From an uncultured Catenibacterium sp. (GTDB lineage: Bacteria > Bacillota_I > Bacilli_A > Erysipelotrichales > Coprobacillaceae), in the NCBI GenBank assembly GCA_900540685.1, contig UQGS01000054.1, forward strand, positions 1 to 14,078: a stretch of 14,078 bases of DNA. The letters run 5' to 3'. Position 1 is the stretch's first letter. Every line of letters starts with the position of its first letter. This document shows positions 5,919 through 14,050 of the stretch, in pieces. The notes beneath the pieces are model-generated. The model did no database searches. It was not told the origin of the DNA and was given only the letters and a program-made list of their open reading frames with translations. The translations under genes were made by a program, and so were the position numbers.

Positions 5919-7346
5919 ATGAGCTTTCTACAAAAATTAGGTAAATCCCTGATGCTTCCAGTCACTATTATGCCTCTGGCTGCATTATTAAAGGGTATTG
6001 GCTATTGGATTGATCCTATCGGATGGGGTGTCAATAATCCATTTGCGGCATTTCTTATATTATCAGGTGGTGTAGTGATTGATAATCTTCCTATCCTTTT
6101 TGCGATTGCAGTCGCAATCGGTATGACGGATAAGAAGAATGGGTCATTGGCTTTATCAGCTGTGATCAATTATCTCATGGTTACTGAAATACTCTCACCA
6201 GAGGGTATTTCATTGATTTCAGGTTTACATATCACCAAAGTCTCTATTGCCTTCACAGAAACAGATAATGCGTTTATAGGGATTGTGGTAGGCTTGATTG
6301 TCGCTTTCTGTTATAAGAAATTCAATCATATAGAAATACCAGGACCTTTATCCTTTTTTAGTGGTGAAAGATTCGTTCCTATTGTTTCTGGTATAGTGAC
6401 TCTTTTATTTGCAGGAGTCTTTATGTATGTCTGGCCAATGCTTTATGAATCATTTATTCACTTTGGTACATGGATGGCAGGCTTAGGACCTATTAGTGCT
6501 GGTTTATATGGATTCTTTAATAGACTTCTTATACCAACAGGTTTGCATCATGCCCTTAATTCTGTCTTCTGGTTTAATATAGCGGGTATTAATGATATCG
6601 GACGCTTCTGGGGGACTGTATCAGGAGGTATTAAAGGTATCACAGGTATGTATCAGGCAGGTTTCTATCCTGTTATGATGTTTGGCTTACCTAGTGGTGC
6701 ACTCGCAATCTATCAATGTGCATCACCTGATAAGAAAAAGAAAGTAGGCGCATTGATGTTCTCTGCAGCACTTGCATCATTCTTAACAGGTATTACAGAA
6801 CCATTAGAATTTTCTTTTATGTTTCTAGCACCTAGTTTATATATTGCCCATGCAGTGATGACAGGAATCATGATGTTTATCGCTGCATCATTTCATTGGC
6901 TGGCTGGATTTAGCTTCTCAGCAGGTCTTATTGACTATATATTAAGTTTCAAGGCACCTTTCTCCTATCAGGCAAACTATTTGATCTTTTTAGGAGTTAT
7001 CTGTGGTGTGCTCTATTATATTGTATTTAGAACTATGATTCTTCATTTTAATCTCATGACACCAGGACGTATGAAAGAAGAAGTGGTCACACAACAATCA
7101 TTTGATTATGATGATCTGGCTATCTGCTTTGTGGAAGCTCTTGGTGGTAGAAGTAATTGTATATCTGCAGATGCCTGTATTACACGTTTAAGAGTAGAAG
7201 TAAATGATATACATTCTATTAATAAAGATGAAATATTAACGCTAGGATATGAGAATGTGGTAGAAGCAGGCAATCATAATGTACAGATATTAGTAGGCAC
7301 CAATGCCCAGTTCATTGCGGATGCAATGAATGATATTTTGATGTAA
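5919..7346 (+). CDS. nagE: PTS permease IICB, N-acetylglucosamine (NagE) type
   Basis: This 475-residue membrane permease of the glucose/GlcNAc PTS family imports and phosphorylates its sugar. The EIIC domain spans about 1-385. It carries G-F-F-N-R-L-L-I-P-T-G-L-H-H-A-L-N-S, M-F-G-L-P and G-I-T-E-P-L-E-F-S-F-M-F, which line up with E. coli NagE more closely than with PtsG. The EIIB domain (about 396-475) holds D-A-C-I-T-R-L-R-V with phospho-accepting Cys420. No EIIA domain follows, unlike E. coli NagE, so a separate glucose-type EIIA must donate phosphate. The ribosome site is AAAAGGGAA. The antiterminator gene follows after 11 bp in the same operon. A surface beta-N-acetylglucosaminidase under RAT control nearby makes GlcNAc the likely substrate; glucose or another hexosamine cannot be excluded. 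Confidence 0.9.
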   Translation: MSFLQKLGKSLMLPVTIMPLAALLKGIGYWIDPIGWGVNNPFAAFLILSGGVVIDNLPILFAIAVAIGMTDKKNGSLALSAVINYLMVTEILSPEGISLISGLHITKVSIAFTETDNAFIGIVVGLIVAFCYKKFNHIEIPGPLSFFSGERFVPIVSGIVTLLFAGVFMYVWPMLYESFIHFGTWMAGLGPISAGLYGFFNRLLIPTGLHHALNSVFWFNIAGINDIGRFWGTVSGGIKGITGMYQAGFYPVMMFGLPSGALAIYQCASPDKKKKVGALMFSAALASFLTGITEPLEFSFMFLAPSLYIAHAVMTGIMMFIAASFHWLAGFSFSAGLIDYILSFKAPFSYQANYLIFLGVICGVLYYIVFRTMILHFNLMTPGRMKEEVVTQQSFDYDDLAICFVEALGGRSNCISADACITRLRVEVNDIHSINKDEILTLGYENVVEAGNHNVQILVGTNAQFIADAMNDILM

Positions 7347-7357
7347 AGGGGACTATT

Positions 7358-8182
7358 ATGAGAATTATTAAGATCTTCAACAACAATTCCATTGCGGCTA
7401 TTTCACCAGAACTAGGAGATATTATTTTAACTGGTTCAGGAATAGGATTTCAAAAGAAAGTAGGGGATAGTGTTGATTCCACTAAAATAGAAAAGACATA
7501 TATGTTTAAAGAAGACCCTCATAAAAGATTAGAAAGAGAAGATGATATCTCTCCTGATTGTTATGAGATTACGGATAAGATTGTCTCTCGCGCTATCAAG
7601 AAGCTTAAATCACGCTACTATGGGGAAATATTTCTCACTATGACAGATCATATCTCTTTCGCCTTAAAACGTAAGCAGGAGAATATTAGAATCCCTTATG
7701 TAGTACTTGGAGATGTAAGTATTCTTTATAAGAATGAGTATGAAATAGGTTTATGGGCATTAAGTTATATTAAGAAGAAAACAGGTATTACATTAAATCT
7801 AGAAGAAGCCAACTATATAGCTTTACATCTCGTGAACTTCTCAATGGACAATAATACCCATAATGCGACTAAGATATTAAGCTTTGTGACAGATATTATC
7901 GGTATTATTGAAAATAGTATGAAGGTCACTATTTCACCACAATCACTCAGTTATGCAAGACTTTCTACTCATCTAAAATACTTAGCTGAACGTATCTTTA
8001 CAGGACAGGAAATAAACCTTAAAGATACAACAGAAGATATTAGACAATTATTAAAAGAGAACTTAAGACTCTCTATGTGTATCAACCGTATTGTGAAACA
8101 TATAAAAGAGAAATATAAATATGATTTATCACCGGATGAACAGACATTCTTATGTATACATATTAAACGTATCATGGGATAA
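7358..8182 (+). CDS. BglG/LicT-family PRD transcriptional antiterminator
   Basis: This 274-residue RNA-binding regulator is nearly the same length as LicT. An N-terminal co-antiterminator (CAT) RNA-binding domain spans about 1-56 (I-I-K-I-F-N-N-N-S, G-S-G-I-G-F-Q-K-K-V-G-D). PRD1 (about 65-170) has His98 (T-D-H-I-S-F-A) and His157 (I-A-L-H-L-V-N). PRD2 (about 171-274) has His205 (S-T-H-L-K-Y-L) and His268 (C-I-H-I-K-R-I). The four histidines are one to two positions from LicT H100, H159, H207 and H269, so the phosphorylation sites are complete. In this family EIIB inhibits through PRD1 and HPr activates through PRD2. The active dimer binds a RAT and prevents termination. The likely target is the RAT at 8657. 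The start is supported by AAAGGGGA 6-7 bp upstream. No terminator is evident directly after the stop; the hairpin at 8300 may serve. Confidence 0.93.
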   Translation: MRIIKIFNNNSIAAISPELGDIILTGSGIGFQKKVGDSVDSTKIEKTYMFKEDPHKRLEREDDISPDCYEITDKIVSRAIKKLKSRYYGEIFLTMTDHISFALKRKQENIRIPYVVLGDVSILYKNEYEIGLWALSYIKKKTGITLNLEEANYIALHLVNFSMDNNTHNATKILSFVTDIIGIIENSMKVTISPQSLSYARLSTHLKYLAERIFTGQEINLKDTTEDIRQLLKENLRLSMCINRIVKHIKEKYKYDLSPDEQTFLCIHIKRIMG

Positions 8183-8212
8183 GTCATTCATATAAGTATA
8201 AAAAGATGCATG

Positions 8213-8241
8213 CTGACTTTGATTTTAGCGTAAACTATAAT
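8213..8241 (+). promoter_or_regulatory. Promoter of the short RNA at 8248
   Basis: CTGACT (8213-8218, 4 of 6) and a perfect TATAAT (8236-8241) have a 17-bp spacer. The predicted start is about 8248. Confidence 0.5.
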
Positions 8242-8247
8242 GAATAT

Positions 8248-8336
8248 GAAAGAAGGAACAACCAGTAAGAGGTTGCCCTTGGATTTTATTTGAGAAAAGT
8301 AGTTACCTCAAACTTTTGCGAGGTAGCTATTTTTTT
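8248..8336 (+). ncRNA. Short plus-strand RNA, candidate antitoxin RNA
   Basis: From the predicted start to the terminator the transcript would be about 90 nt. It has a small hairpin CAACC/GGTTG (about 8258-8274), a single-stranded stretch and the terminator stem. It has no convincing reading frame. Its 3' end overlaps the end of a hydrophobic mini-ORF on the opposite strand, the arrangement of convergent type I toxin-antitoxin loci such as par/fst and txpA/ratA. The call depends on a moderate promoter and the geometry, so it remains tentative. Alternatively it is simply the 3' end of the PTS operon. Confidence 0.4.
8300..8336. terminator. Bidirectional intrinsic terminator
   Basis: TAGTTACCTC (8300-8309) pairs with GAGGTAGCTA (8320-8329), a 10-bp stem with one G-T pair and a 10-nt loop. 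On the plus strand seven T follow. On the minus strand CTTTTCTC follows, a weaker U tract. It could end the PTS operon or short RNA rightward and a minus-strand message leftward. Confidence 0.75.
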
Positions 8337-8416
8337 GCGCTCTTATCAATGATAATAAGAAGCATTTTGACAACAAGTGTTAGTAAAGAAACAATCAATG
8401 TTAAGAATGCTAACAT
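8327..8416 (-). pseudogene. Holin-like toxin mini-ORF (Hol-Tox type), possibly without a proper start
   Basis: From the ATG at 8416 the minus strand encodes 29 residues, starting M-L-A-F-L-T-L-I-V-S-L-L and ending D-K-S-A-K-K. This is one membrane helix with a basic tail. Reading upstream in frame to the stop at 8464-8462 adds I-D-I-D-D-A-I-L-T. The combined D-A-I-L-T-M-L-A-F-L-T-L-I-V fits the E-A-L-x-L-M-I-x-F-x-x-L-I-V pattern of putative holin-like toxins of Bacillota. The expected ATG a few residues before D-A-I is missing. Only ATT (8452) has a partial ribosome site (AGGCGG), so the gene is either decayed or uses a rare start. The stop codon lies inside the shared terminator. A minus-strand promoter TTGATA-17-CATTAT upstream of about 8530 is possible but weak. 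Confidence 0.4.
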
Positions 8417-8604
8417 GGTCAGAATTGCATCATCTATGTCTATACGATCAATGATAACCGCCTACCGTATACAGTTCTCCACATATGAGTTATATCAATT
8501 GATTATCAGAAAATGGTAATGGAATATAATGTATTGGCATGATTAAATTATCAATTTCATGTTATGCTGACTTCAAATGTCTAAAAATACCATAAAATAA
8601 GATA

Positions 8605-8620
8605 TGAAAACGCTTGCGCA
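8605..8620 (+). promoter_or_regulatory. cre-like site (CcpA operator)
   Basis: TGAAAACGCTTGCGCA matches all fixed positions of the loose cre consensus TGNAANCGNNNNCNNA. It overlaps the -35 of the GH84 gene promoter, a position expected to repress when CcpA binds. This fits carbon catabolite control of a glycosidase gene. Confidence 0.65.
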
Positions 8621-8642
8621 ATATAAAAGATGCTGTTATACT
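8614..8642 (+). promoter_or_regulatory. Promoter of the GH84 gene
   Basis: TTGCGC (8614-8619, weak) and TATACT (8637-8642, 5 of 6) are separated by 17 bp. The start near 8649 lies just upstream of the RAT, as antitermination requires. Confidence 0.6.
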
Positions 8643-8656
8643 GATTAAGTCAATGT

Positions 8657-8683
8657 GGATTGTTACTCTAAGCAGGCAAGACC
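8657..8683 (+). promoter_or_regulatory. Ribonucleic antiterminator (RAT) for the LicT-type regulator
   Basis: GGATTGTTACTC (8657-8668) and AGCAGGCAAGACC (8671-8683) closely follow the LicT/SacY RAT consensus (GGATTGTTACTGC...GCAGGCAAAACC). Lower pairings GG/CC and TTG/CAA are present. The upper stem is weaker than consensus, with only CT/AG clearly paired. Its last six bases, AAGACC, are also the first bases of the following terminator. Antiterminator and terminator are therefore mutually exclusive. Confidence 0.85.
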
Positions 8684-8739
8684 AAATAAAGATTATGACA
8701 CACATTTTTTTGTCATACTTTATTTGGTCTTTATTTTTT
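8678..8739 (+). terminator. RAT-controlled terminator before the GH84 gene
   Basis: AAGACCAAATAAAG (8678-8691) pairs with CTTTATTTGGTCTT (8718-8731). The stem continues with TATGACA/TGTCATA past a 2-nt bulge and is followed by TATTTTTT. The long stem and shared bases with the RAT make this a classic antitermination switch. Confidence 0.92.
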
Positions 8740-8819
8740 GTAAAAATCCATGTTTGAATACTCATTTCACTTATTAGGAGCATGAAATGAGACAAAATAT
8801 AAAAAGAAAGGAGAACATG

Positions 8820-11800
8820 ATGAAAGGAAAGAAAGTCATTACTTATGCAGTAAGTTTTCTTGTTGCATTAGGCTGTGTATCAGCTTTTCCAGTGACTGTA
8901 AAAGCTGATACAGGGTATGAAGTCTATCCTAATCCACATTCTATGAACTATAGTGATGGGGATTATGAAATGACAAGTCAGGTCAATGTTGTCTATGAGG
9001 ATGGGATTGACGAAGACACAAAAGCAAGACTTAATGAAGTTCTTGCATTAAAAGGCATGAATGCAAGTGTTTCTAGTGAAAAGAAAGCTGGAAAGACAAA
9101 CATTCTTGTTGGTGTGAAGGGTTCTAAACAATATGTAGATTCACAGTTTGGAACAACTTCAGATGGCTTATTTGATAAGCTAGATTCTTATGCTTTAAAG
9201 TCTGATAAAGGTACTATTTCTATCTTAGGTAAAGATACAGATGCTGCCTTCTATGGACTAACAAGCTTATATCACATTTTTAAACAGGTAGAGGGGAAAA
9301 CAATCAAGAACTTCTCTATCGAGGATTATGCGGATGTTGCAAGCCGTGGATTTATTGAAGGTTATTATGGTAATCCATGGTCAACAGAAGATCGTTGTAA
9401 ATTGATGGAATGGGGAGGCTATTATAAGCTTAACTCTTATTTCTATGCTCCTAAGGATGATCCTAAACATAATTCTAAGTGGCGTGAACTTTATACAGAA
9501 GATGAAATCAATACAAAGATCAAACCACTTGCAGAGGCTGGAAACAAGTCTAAATGTCGTTTCGTATTTGCCTTACATCCTTATATGTATAACGCAATTA
9601 GTTATAGCTCTGAAGAAAGATATCAGGCTGACTTAAAGGTTATGCAGGCTAAGTTTAAACAGGTGATTGATGCTGGTGTACGTCAGATTGCGATTCTTGC
9701 AGATGATGCACCTAACGTTGGTGGGGCAAACTATACTAGAACACTCACAGATATGTCTAACTGGCTTAAAGAATTACAGCCTGAATACCCTGGCTTAAAG
9801 CTGACATTACCATTCTGTACTCAGGAATATATGGGATGGGGACAGTCTTATTATGGTAACTTCCCTGAAAACGTACAGGTTATTATGACTGGTGGACGTG
9901 TATGGGGTGAAGTTACAAACGACTTTACATCTTCATTTACTAATACAGTAGGTCGTGGTCCTTATATGTGGATCAACTGGCCATGTACTGATAACTCTAA
10001 GAAGCACTTAATCATGGGTGGTTATACAACATTCCTTCATCCAGGTGTTGATCCTTCTAAGATACAGGGTATTGTATTAAACCCAATGCAGCAGTCAGAA
10101 CCTAGTAAAGTTGCCATCTTTGGTAATGCATGTTATTCATGGAATATCTGGGAAACTGAAGAAGAAGCAAATAAGTGCTATAATGCATCATTCAAATATG
10201 TAGATCATAATGGTTATGAAGAAACTGAAGCATCAGCTGCTTTAAGAGAATTATCTAAACATATGATCAACCAGAATATGGATAGCAGAGTCACTCGTCT
10301 AGAAGAATCTGTAGAACTCAAAGAGAAACTCAATGCCTTCAAGACTAAGTTATCTAAGGGTGAAAAGATCACTGATGATCAATTTGATGAAATGATCAAT
10401 GAATTCACAGTATTACAGAATGCATCTAAAACTTATCGTGAAAGCGGTAATGAAAGAATCAAGTCTCAGATTGTTTATTGGTTAAACTGCTGGGATGATA
10501 CAACTAATGCTGCTTTAAACTATATTAAAGGTATCAAAGCTGCACAGAATGAAGAAGACAACTCTACTATCTGGGACTATTTTGCAAGTGCACAGGCTGC
10601 TTTTGAAAAGAGTAAGTCTTATGGTTTCCACTACGTAGATCATCTAGAATATGCTGAAGTAGGTGTACAGCATATCGTACCATTTATTAAGTCATTAGAT
10701 TCTTATTTATCTGAAGTCGTATCTACAATCGTTAATCCAGATAAACAGATTGCGAAATATATCACTAACCGTGAAGATACACCAGCTGGTAAAGAAGACA
10801 ACATCTTTGATGGTAATGCTTCTACAGAATTAGTTTATAAGAGCCCTAATACTATTTCTGCAGGTACTTATGTAGGTATCAAGTATTCTAAGGCAATTGA
10901 TGTAAACCATGTCATCTTTAGAATGGGTGCAAACTCTAACCCTAGAGATACATTCTCAAAAGCGAAAGTACAGTATACAACTGATGGTAAGAACTGGGTT
11001 GATATCAATGATACAATCTATGAATTACCTAGTAATGTGGAATTAACAGACCTTAACCTTAAAGGTGTTAAGGGTATCCGTATGATTGCGACTGAAGATA
11101 AGAGTAATACTTGGTTAGGTGTAAGAGATATCTTAGTTAACCCAGCTGCTACTCCTTCTACAAGCACTGATAAGGGTACATTATCTATGACTAAGATTGA
11201 TGTAAAGGGTGGTTCATTAGATAACTTATTAGATGATAATGAATCTACATATGCGCATTTTGCTGAATCTCCATATAAAGCAGGAGAAATCAAGGATTAT
11301 ATTCCAGTTGATGCTGCAGTAACTCTTACATTCAATAATCCTAAGAAGTTAGGTACTATCAACTTTGTACAGGATAGTGGTACTGATAAGATCACTCGCT
11401 ATGCATTAGAATATACAGAAGATGGTACAACTTGGAAGACATTAAAAGAATATGCTGGTAATGATACAGTTCATTTAAATGTAGAAGATCAGGATATTAC
11501 TGCAAAAGCTATTAGAGTAAGAAACCTTGAATTACATCTTTCAAGTAATACAGCAGGTTACTGGTGGAAGGTAAAGACATTCAACCATACTGATGTGGTC
11601 AATGAATATGATGACAAGGCTGTTTATACAAATACAGACTATAAGTTACATTCAAAGAGTACATTAGATCGTACTGATTTAGTGTATACAAAAGAAATGA
11701 CTTTAGCACCTAAGCAGTATGTTGGTGTGAAGTTATCAAGAGTAAAAGATTTAAAACAGTTAGAACTTGATTATACAGGTGATGTTGTATTAGAAGCATC

Positions 11801-14042
11801 AGTGAATGCACATGACTGGGTAGAAGTCACTGATTTAAACAAGAACCTTCCAGATGCACGTTATGTACGTTTAATCAATAAGAAGAGTTCTGATGTAAAA
11901 CTATCTATGAATAAGTTTGTGGTACATAGTGCAGAAGTCACTGCACCATACTTATATAAGACAACTATGACTGTGAACCCTTCTTGGGGTGTTGCAGAAG
12001 ATTCTAGAAACAATGGGGCTGCATTTGATGGCAACATTGATTCTACAACTGAATTCGGTGACCTTCCTCAAAAAGGTCAGTATATTATCTATGACTTAGG
12101 TCAGATGAGAAATATTGATAAGCTTGCTATGTATTGTCAGGATAGTGCAAAGAACTATATTAGAGATGGTATTATTAGTGTTTCTAGTGATTTAGAAAAC
12201 TGGACAGATGTTGTGACAATTGGTGATGGTGTTGAAAACGTGAACGATGCACAAGTGCAGTGTATCGATTCTGATGCAGGATACAGAGCATCTAGTACAT
12301 ATCCAAATAAAGTATATGTATCAGGTACTGCAGATCATGTACCAGCACGTTACCTAAGAATCTTATTTACAGCCTCTAACAACAATAGAGCTGTTGTATT
12401 CAATGAAATCATGATCAATGATGGAGAATATGTACCTGAAGATAATGACCCTACATTTGATTCTAATGTCGCAGAAGCAAAAGGCTATAAACCTCAGTAT
12501 ATGATTGATGGTGACCTTCTAACAGCATATAAACCAGGATCAAATAAAGCAGGTTATATCACTTATACTCTTTCTGATAAGCTTGATGTAAAGAAATTCA
12601 ATATTATCCAGAAGGGTGAAATCAGTCAAGCAAAGGTATATGCACTTATTGATAAAGAAGTTACAACTAGAAATGTACCTGAAGAAGATAAAGAATGGGT
12701 ACAGTTAGGTACTTTAAGAAAATCACTTAATGAATTCTATATCCCTCATGGTAATGTATATAAGTTGAAGTTTGAATGGGAAGAAGATCATATTCCTACT
12801 ATTTCTGAAATTATTACATTAACTGGTGATGAATATAAGAGTGAATGTGCTAAGGACTTAAAGAACTACATTGACTCTTTACATGTAGATGAAGATCAGT
12901 ATACTTCAACTAGTTATAAAGCATATAAGAATGCAAAAGATGTAGCACTTAATACTTATAACACTCAGATGGGTGAAAAGGATGCTTTAGAAGCAGCAAA
13001 AGCTAACCTTAAAGCCTCTTATGATGCATTAGTATTACGTGTTGATGTAACAGCTCTCGAAAAAGAAATTGAAGACATTGAAAAGCTTTCTAAAGATGAC
13101 TATACAGAAGAAAGCTATAACGCATTAGAAAAAGTATTAGTAGAAGCAAAGAAACTAGCAGCTAATAGAGATGCAACTGAAGATGAAGTCAATGCAATGA
13201 TTGAATCATTACGCTTAGCTAAAGCTGGACTAGTAACTAAAGCATCTATGAGTAAACAGGAACTTAGAAACTATATTGATTCTAATAACTTAAAGACTCT
13301 AGATACTTCTATTTACTTAACTTCTACAGTAAAACCATTTAATGAAGCATTAAATAATGCAGAAGACATCTTAAATAAAGAAGATGCAACATATGCTGAA
13401 GTAGAAGAAGCTTATAAGAACTTACAGGAAGCAAGAAAGAACTTAACTCTTAAAGCAACTGATACAGAAGTAAAAGCATTAGAAAACAAGATGGCTTCTT
13501 ATAAAGAAGAAGACTATACAGTATCTAGCTGGAAAGACTTTGCACTCGTATTAGATGAAATCAAAGAAGAATTAAAGGCTGAACACTCAAGCGCTGAAAT
13601 TGAAGCTTTCACTAAGAAGTTAGAAGAAGCTTCTAAGAAGCTTGTTGTAAAAGGTAATACAGCTGAACTTGAACTATTACTTGATCAGGCTAAAAAGACT
13701 GATAGTAAGTTGTATACAGAAAAGAGCTATAAGAACTTACTAGACGCGATTGAAGCAACTGATAAAGCATTAGAAAACAAGGATGAATTATCTCAGGAAG
13801 AAGTAGATGCATTAACTAAGAGCCTAAGAGATGCAATGGAAGCATTAGAAAAGAATGTAGAAATTACTCCTACTGAACCTTCAAAACCTTCAACTCCTTC
13901 TAAACCAGAAGAAACAACTAAACCAGAAGTAAAACCAAGTACTAAACCAGCAACTGGTGATACTACTATGGTAGGATTGTTCGCATTGTTCTCAATGATC
14001 TCATTATTAGGTTATGTATTATTAAAGAAGAAAGAAGCTTAA
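8820..14042 (+). CDS. Secreted, wall-anchored GH84 beta-N-acetylglucosaminidase (hyaluronidase/NagJ-like)
   Basis: This 1740-residue surface enzyme is expected to release terminal beta-linked GlcNAc from host glycans. In order: signal peptide (about 1-29, ending V-K-A); N-terminal glycosidase domain (30-170); GH84 catalytic barrel from R-G-F-I-E-G-Y-Y-G (176-184) with the Asp-Asp catalytic pair at 295-296 (A-I-L-A-D-D-A-P) and N-W-P-C-T-D near 386-391; a helical region to about 640; up to five discoidin/CBM32-like beta domains (about 640-1337, some divergent); about five FIVAR-type helical repeats (1346-1680); a Pro/Thr-rich wall spacer; and K-P-A-T-G (1709-1713), a membrane helix and K-K-K-E-A. 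The start at 8820 follows AAAGGAG at 6 bp. The ATGs at 8817 and 8787 (GGAG at 6 bp) are alternatives. It is controlled by the cre-like site and RAT upstream. Related enzymes include Clostridium perfringens NagH and NagJ. Confidence 0.94.
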   Translation: MKGKKVITYAVSFLVALGCVSAFPVTVKADTGYEVYPNPHSMNYSDGDYEMTSQVNVVYEDGIDEDTKARLNEVLALKGMNASVSSEKKAGKTNILVGVKGSKQYVDSQFGTTSDGLFDKLDSYALKSDKGTISILGKDTDAAFYGLTSLYHIFKQVEGKTIKNFSIEDYADVASRGFIEGYYGNPWSTEDRCKLMEWGGYYKLNSYFYAPKDDPKHNSKWRELYTEDEINTKIKPLAEAGNKSKCRFVFALHPYMYNAISYSSEERYQADLKVMQAKFKQVIDAGVRQIAILADDAPNVGGANYTRTLTDMSNWLKELQPEYPGLKLTLPFCTQEYMGWGQSYYGNFPENVQVIMTGGRVWGEVTNDFTSSFTNTVGRGPYMWINWPCTDNSKKHLIMGGYTTFLHPGVDPSKIQGIVLNPMQQSEPSKVAIFGNACYSWNIWETEEEANKCYNASFKYVDHNGYEETEASAALRELSKHMINQNMDSRVTRLEESVELKEKLNAFKTKLSKGEKITDDQFDEMINEFTVLQNASKTYRESGNERIKSQIVYWLNCWDDTTNAALNYIKGIKAAQNEEDNSTIWDYFASAQAAFEKSKSYGFHYVDHLEYAEVGVQHIVPFIKSLDSYLSEVVSTIVNPDKQIAKYITNREDTPAGKEDNIFDGNASTELVYKSPNTISAGTYVGIKYSKAIDVNHVIFRMGANSNPRDTFSKAKVQYTTDGKNWVDINDTIYELPSNVELTDLNLKGVKGIRMIATEDKSNTWLGVRDILVNPAATPSTSTDKGTLSMTKIDVKGGSLDNLLDDNESTYAHFAESPYKAGEIKDYIPVDAAVTLTFNNPKKLGTINFVQDSGTDKITRYALEYTEDGTTWKTLKEYAGNDTVHLNVEDQDITAKAIRVRNLELHLSSNTAGYWWKVKTFNHTDVVNEYDDKAVYTNTDYKLHSKSTLDRTDLVYTKEMTLAPKQYVGVKLSRVKDLKQLELDYTGDVVLEASVNAHDWVEVTDLNKNLPDARYVRLINKKSSDVKLSMNKFVVHSAEVTAPYLYKTTMTVNPSWGVAEDSRNNGAAFDGNIDSTTEFGDLPQKGQYIIYDLGQMRNIDKLAMYCQDSAKNYIRDGIISVSSDLENWTDVVTIGDGVENVNDAQVQCIDSDAGYRASSTYPNKVYVSGTADHVPARYLRILFTASNNNRAVVFNEIMINDGEYVPEDNDPTFDSNVAEAKGYKPQYMIDGDLLTAYKPGSNKAGYITYTLSDKLDVKKFNIIQKGEISQAKVYALIDKEVTTRNVPEEDKEWVQLGTLRKSLNEFYIPHGNVYKLKFEWEEDHIPTISEIITLTGDEYKSECAKDLKNYIDSLHVDEDQYTSTSYKAYKNAKDVALNTYNTQMGEKDALEAAKANLKASYDALVLRVDVTALEKEIEDIEKLSKDDYTEESYNALEKVLVEAKKLAANRDATEDEVNAMIESLRLAKAGLVTKASMSKQELRNYIDSNNLKTLDTSIYLTSTVKPFNEALNNAEDILNKEDATYAEVEEAYKNLQEARKNLTLKATDTEVKALENKMASYKEEDYTVSSWKDFALVLDEIKEELKAEHSSAEIEAFTKKLEEASKKLVVKGNTAELELLLDQAKKTDSKLYTEKSYKNLLDAIEATDKALENKDELSQEEVDALTKSLRDAMEALEKNVEITPTEPSKPSTPSKPEETTKPEVKPSTKPATGDTTMVGLFALFSMISLLGYVLLKKKEA

Positions 14043-14050
14043 TACTTCTA

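Noticed and set aside
8316..8519. Plus-strand 67-codon reading frame
   Set aside because: It begins inside the terminator stem, has no ribosome site, and is the shadow of the minus-strand hydrophobic frame.
11018..11293. Minus-strand frame inside the GH84 gene, and similar frames at 3370-3735 and 4071-4262
   Set aside because: They are antisense to strong coding sequence or a terminator, and lack ribosome sites and recognisable domains.
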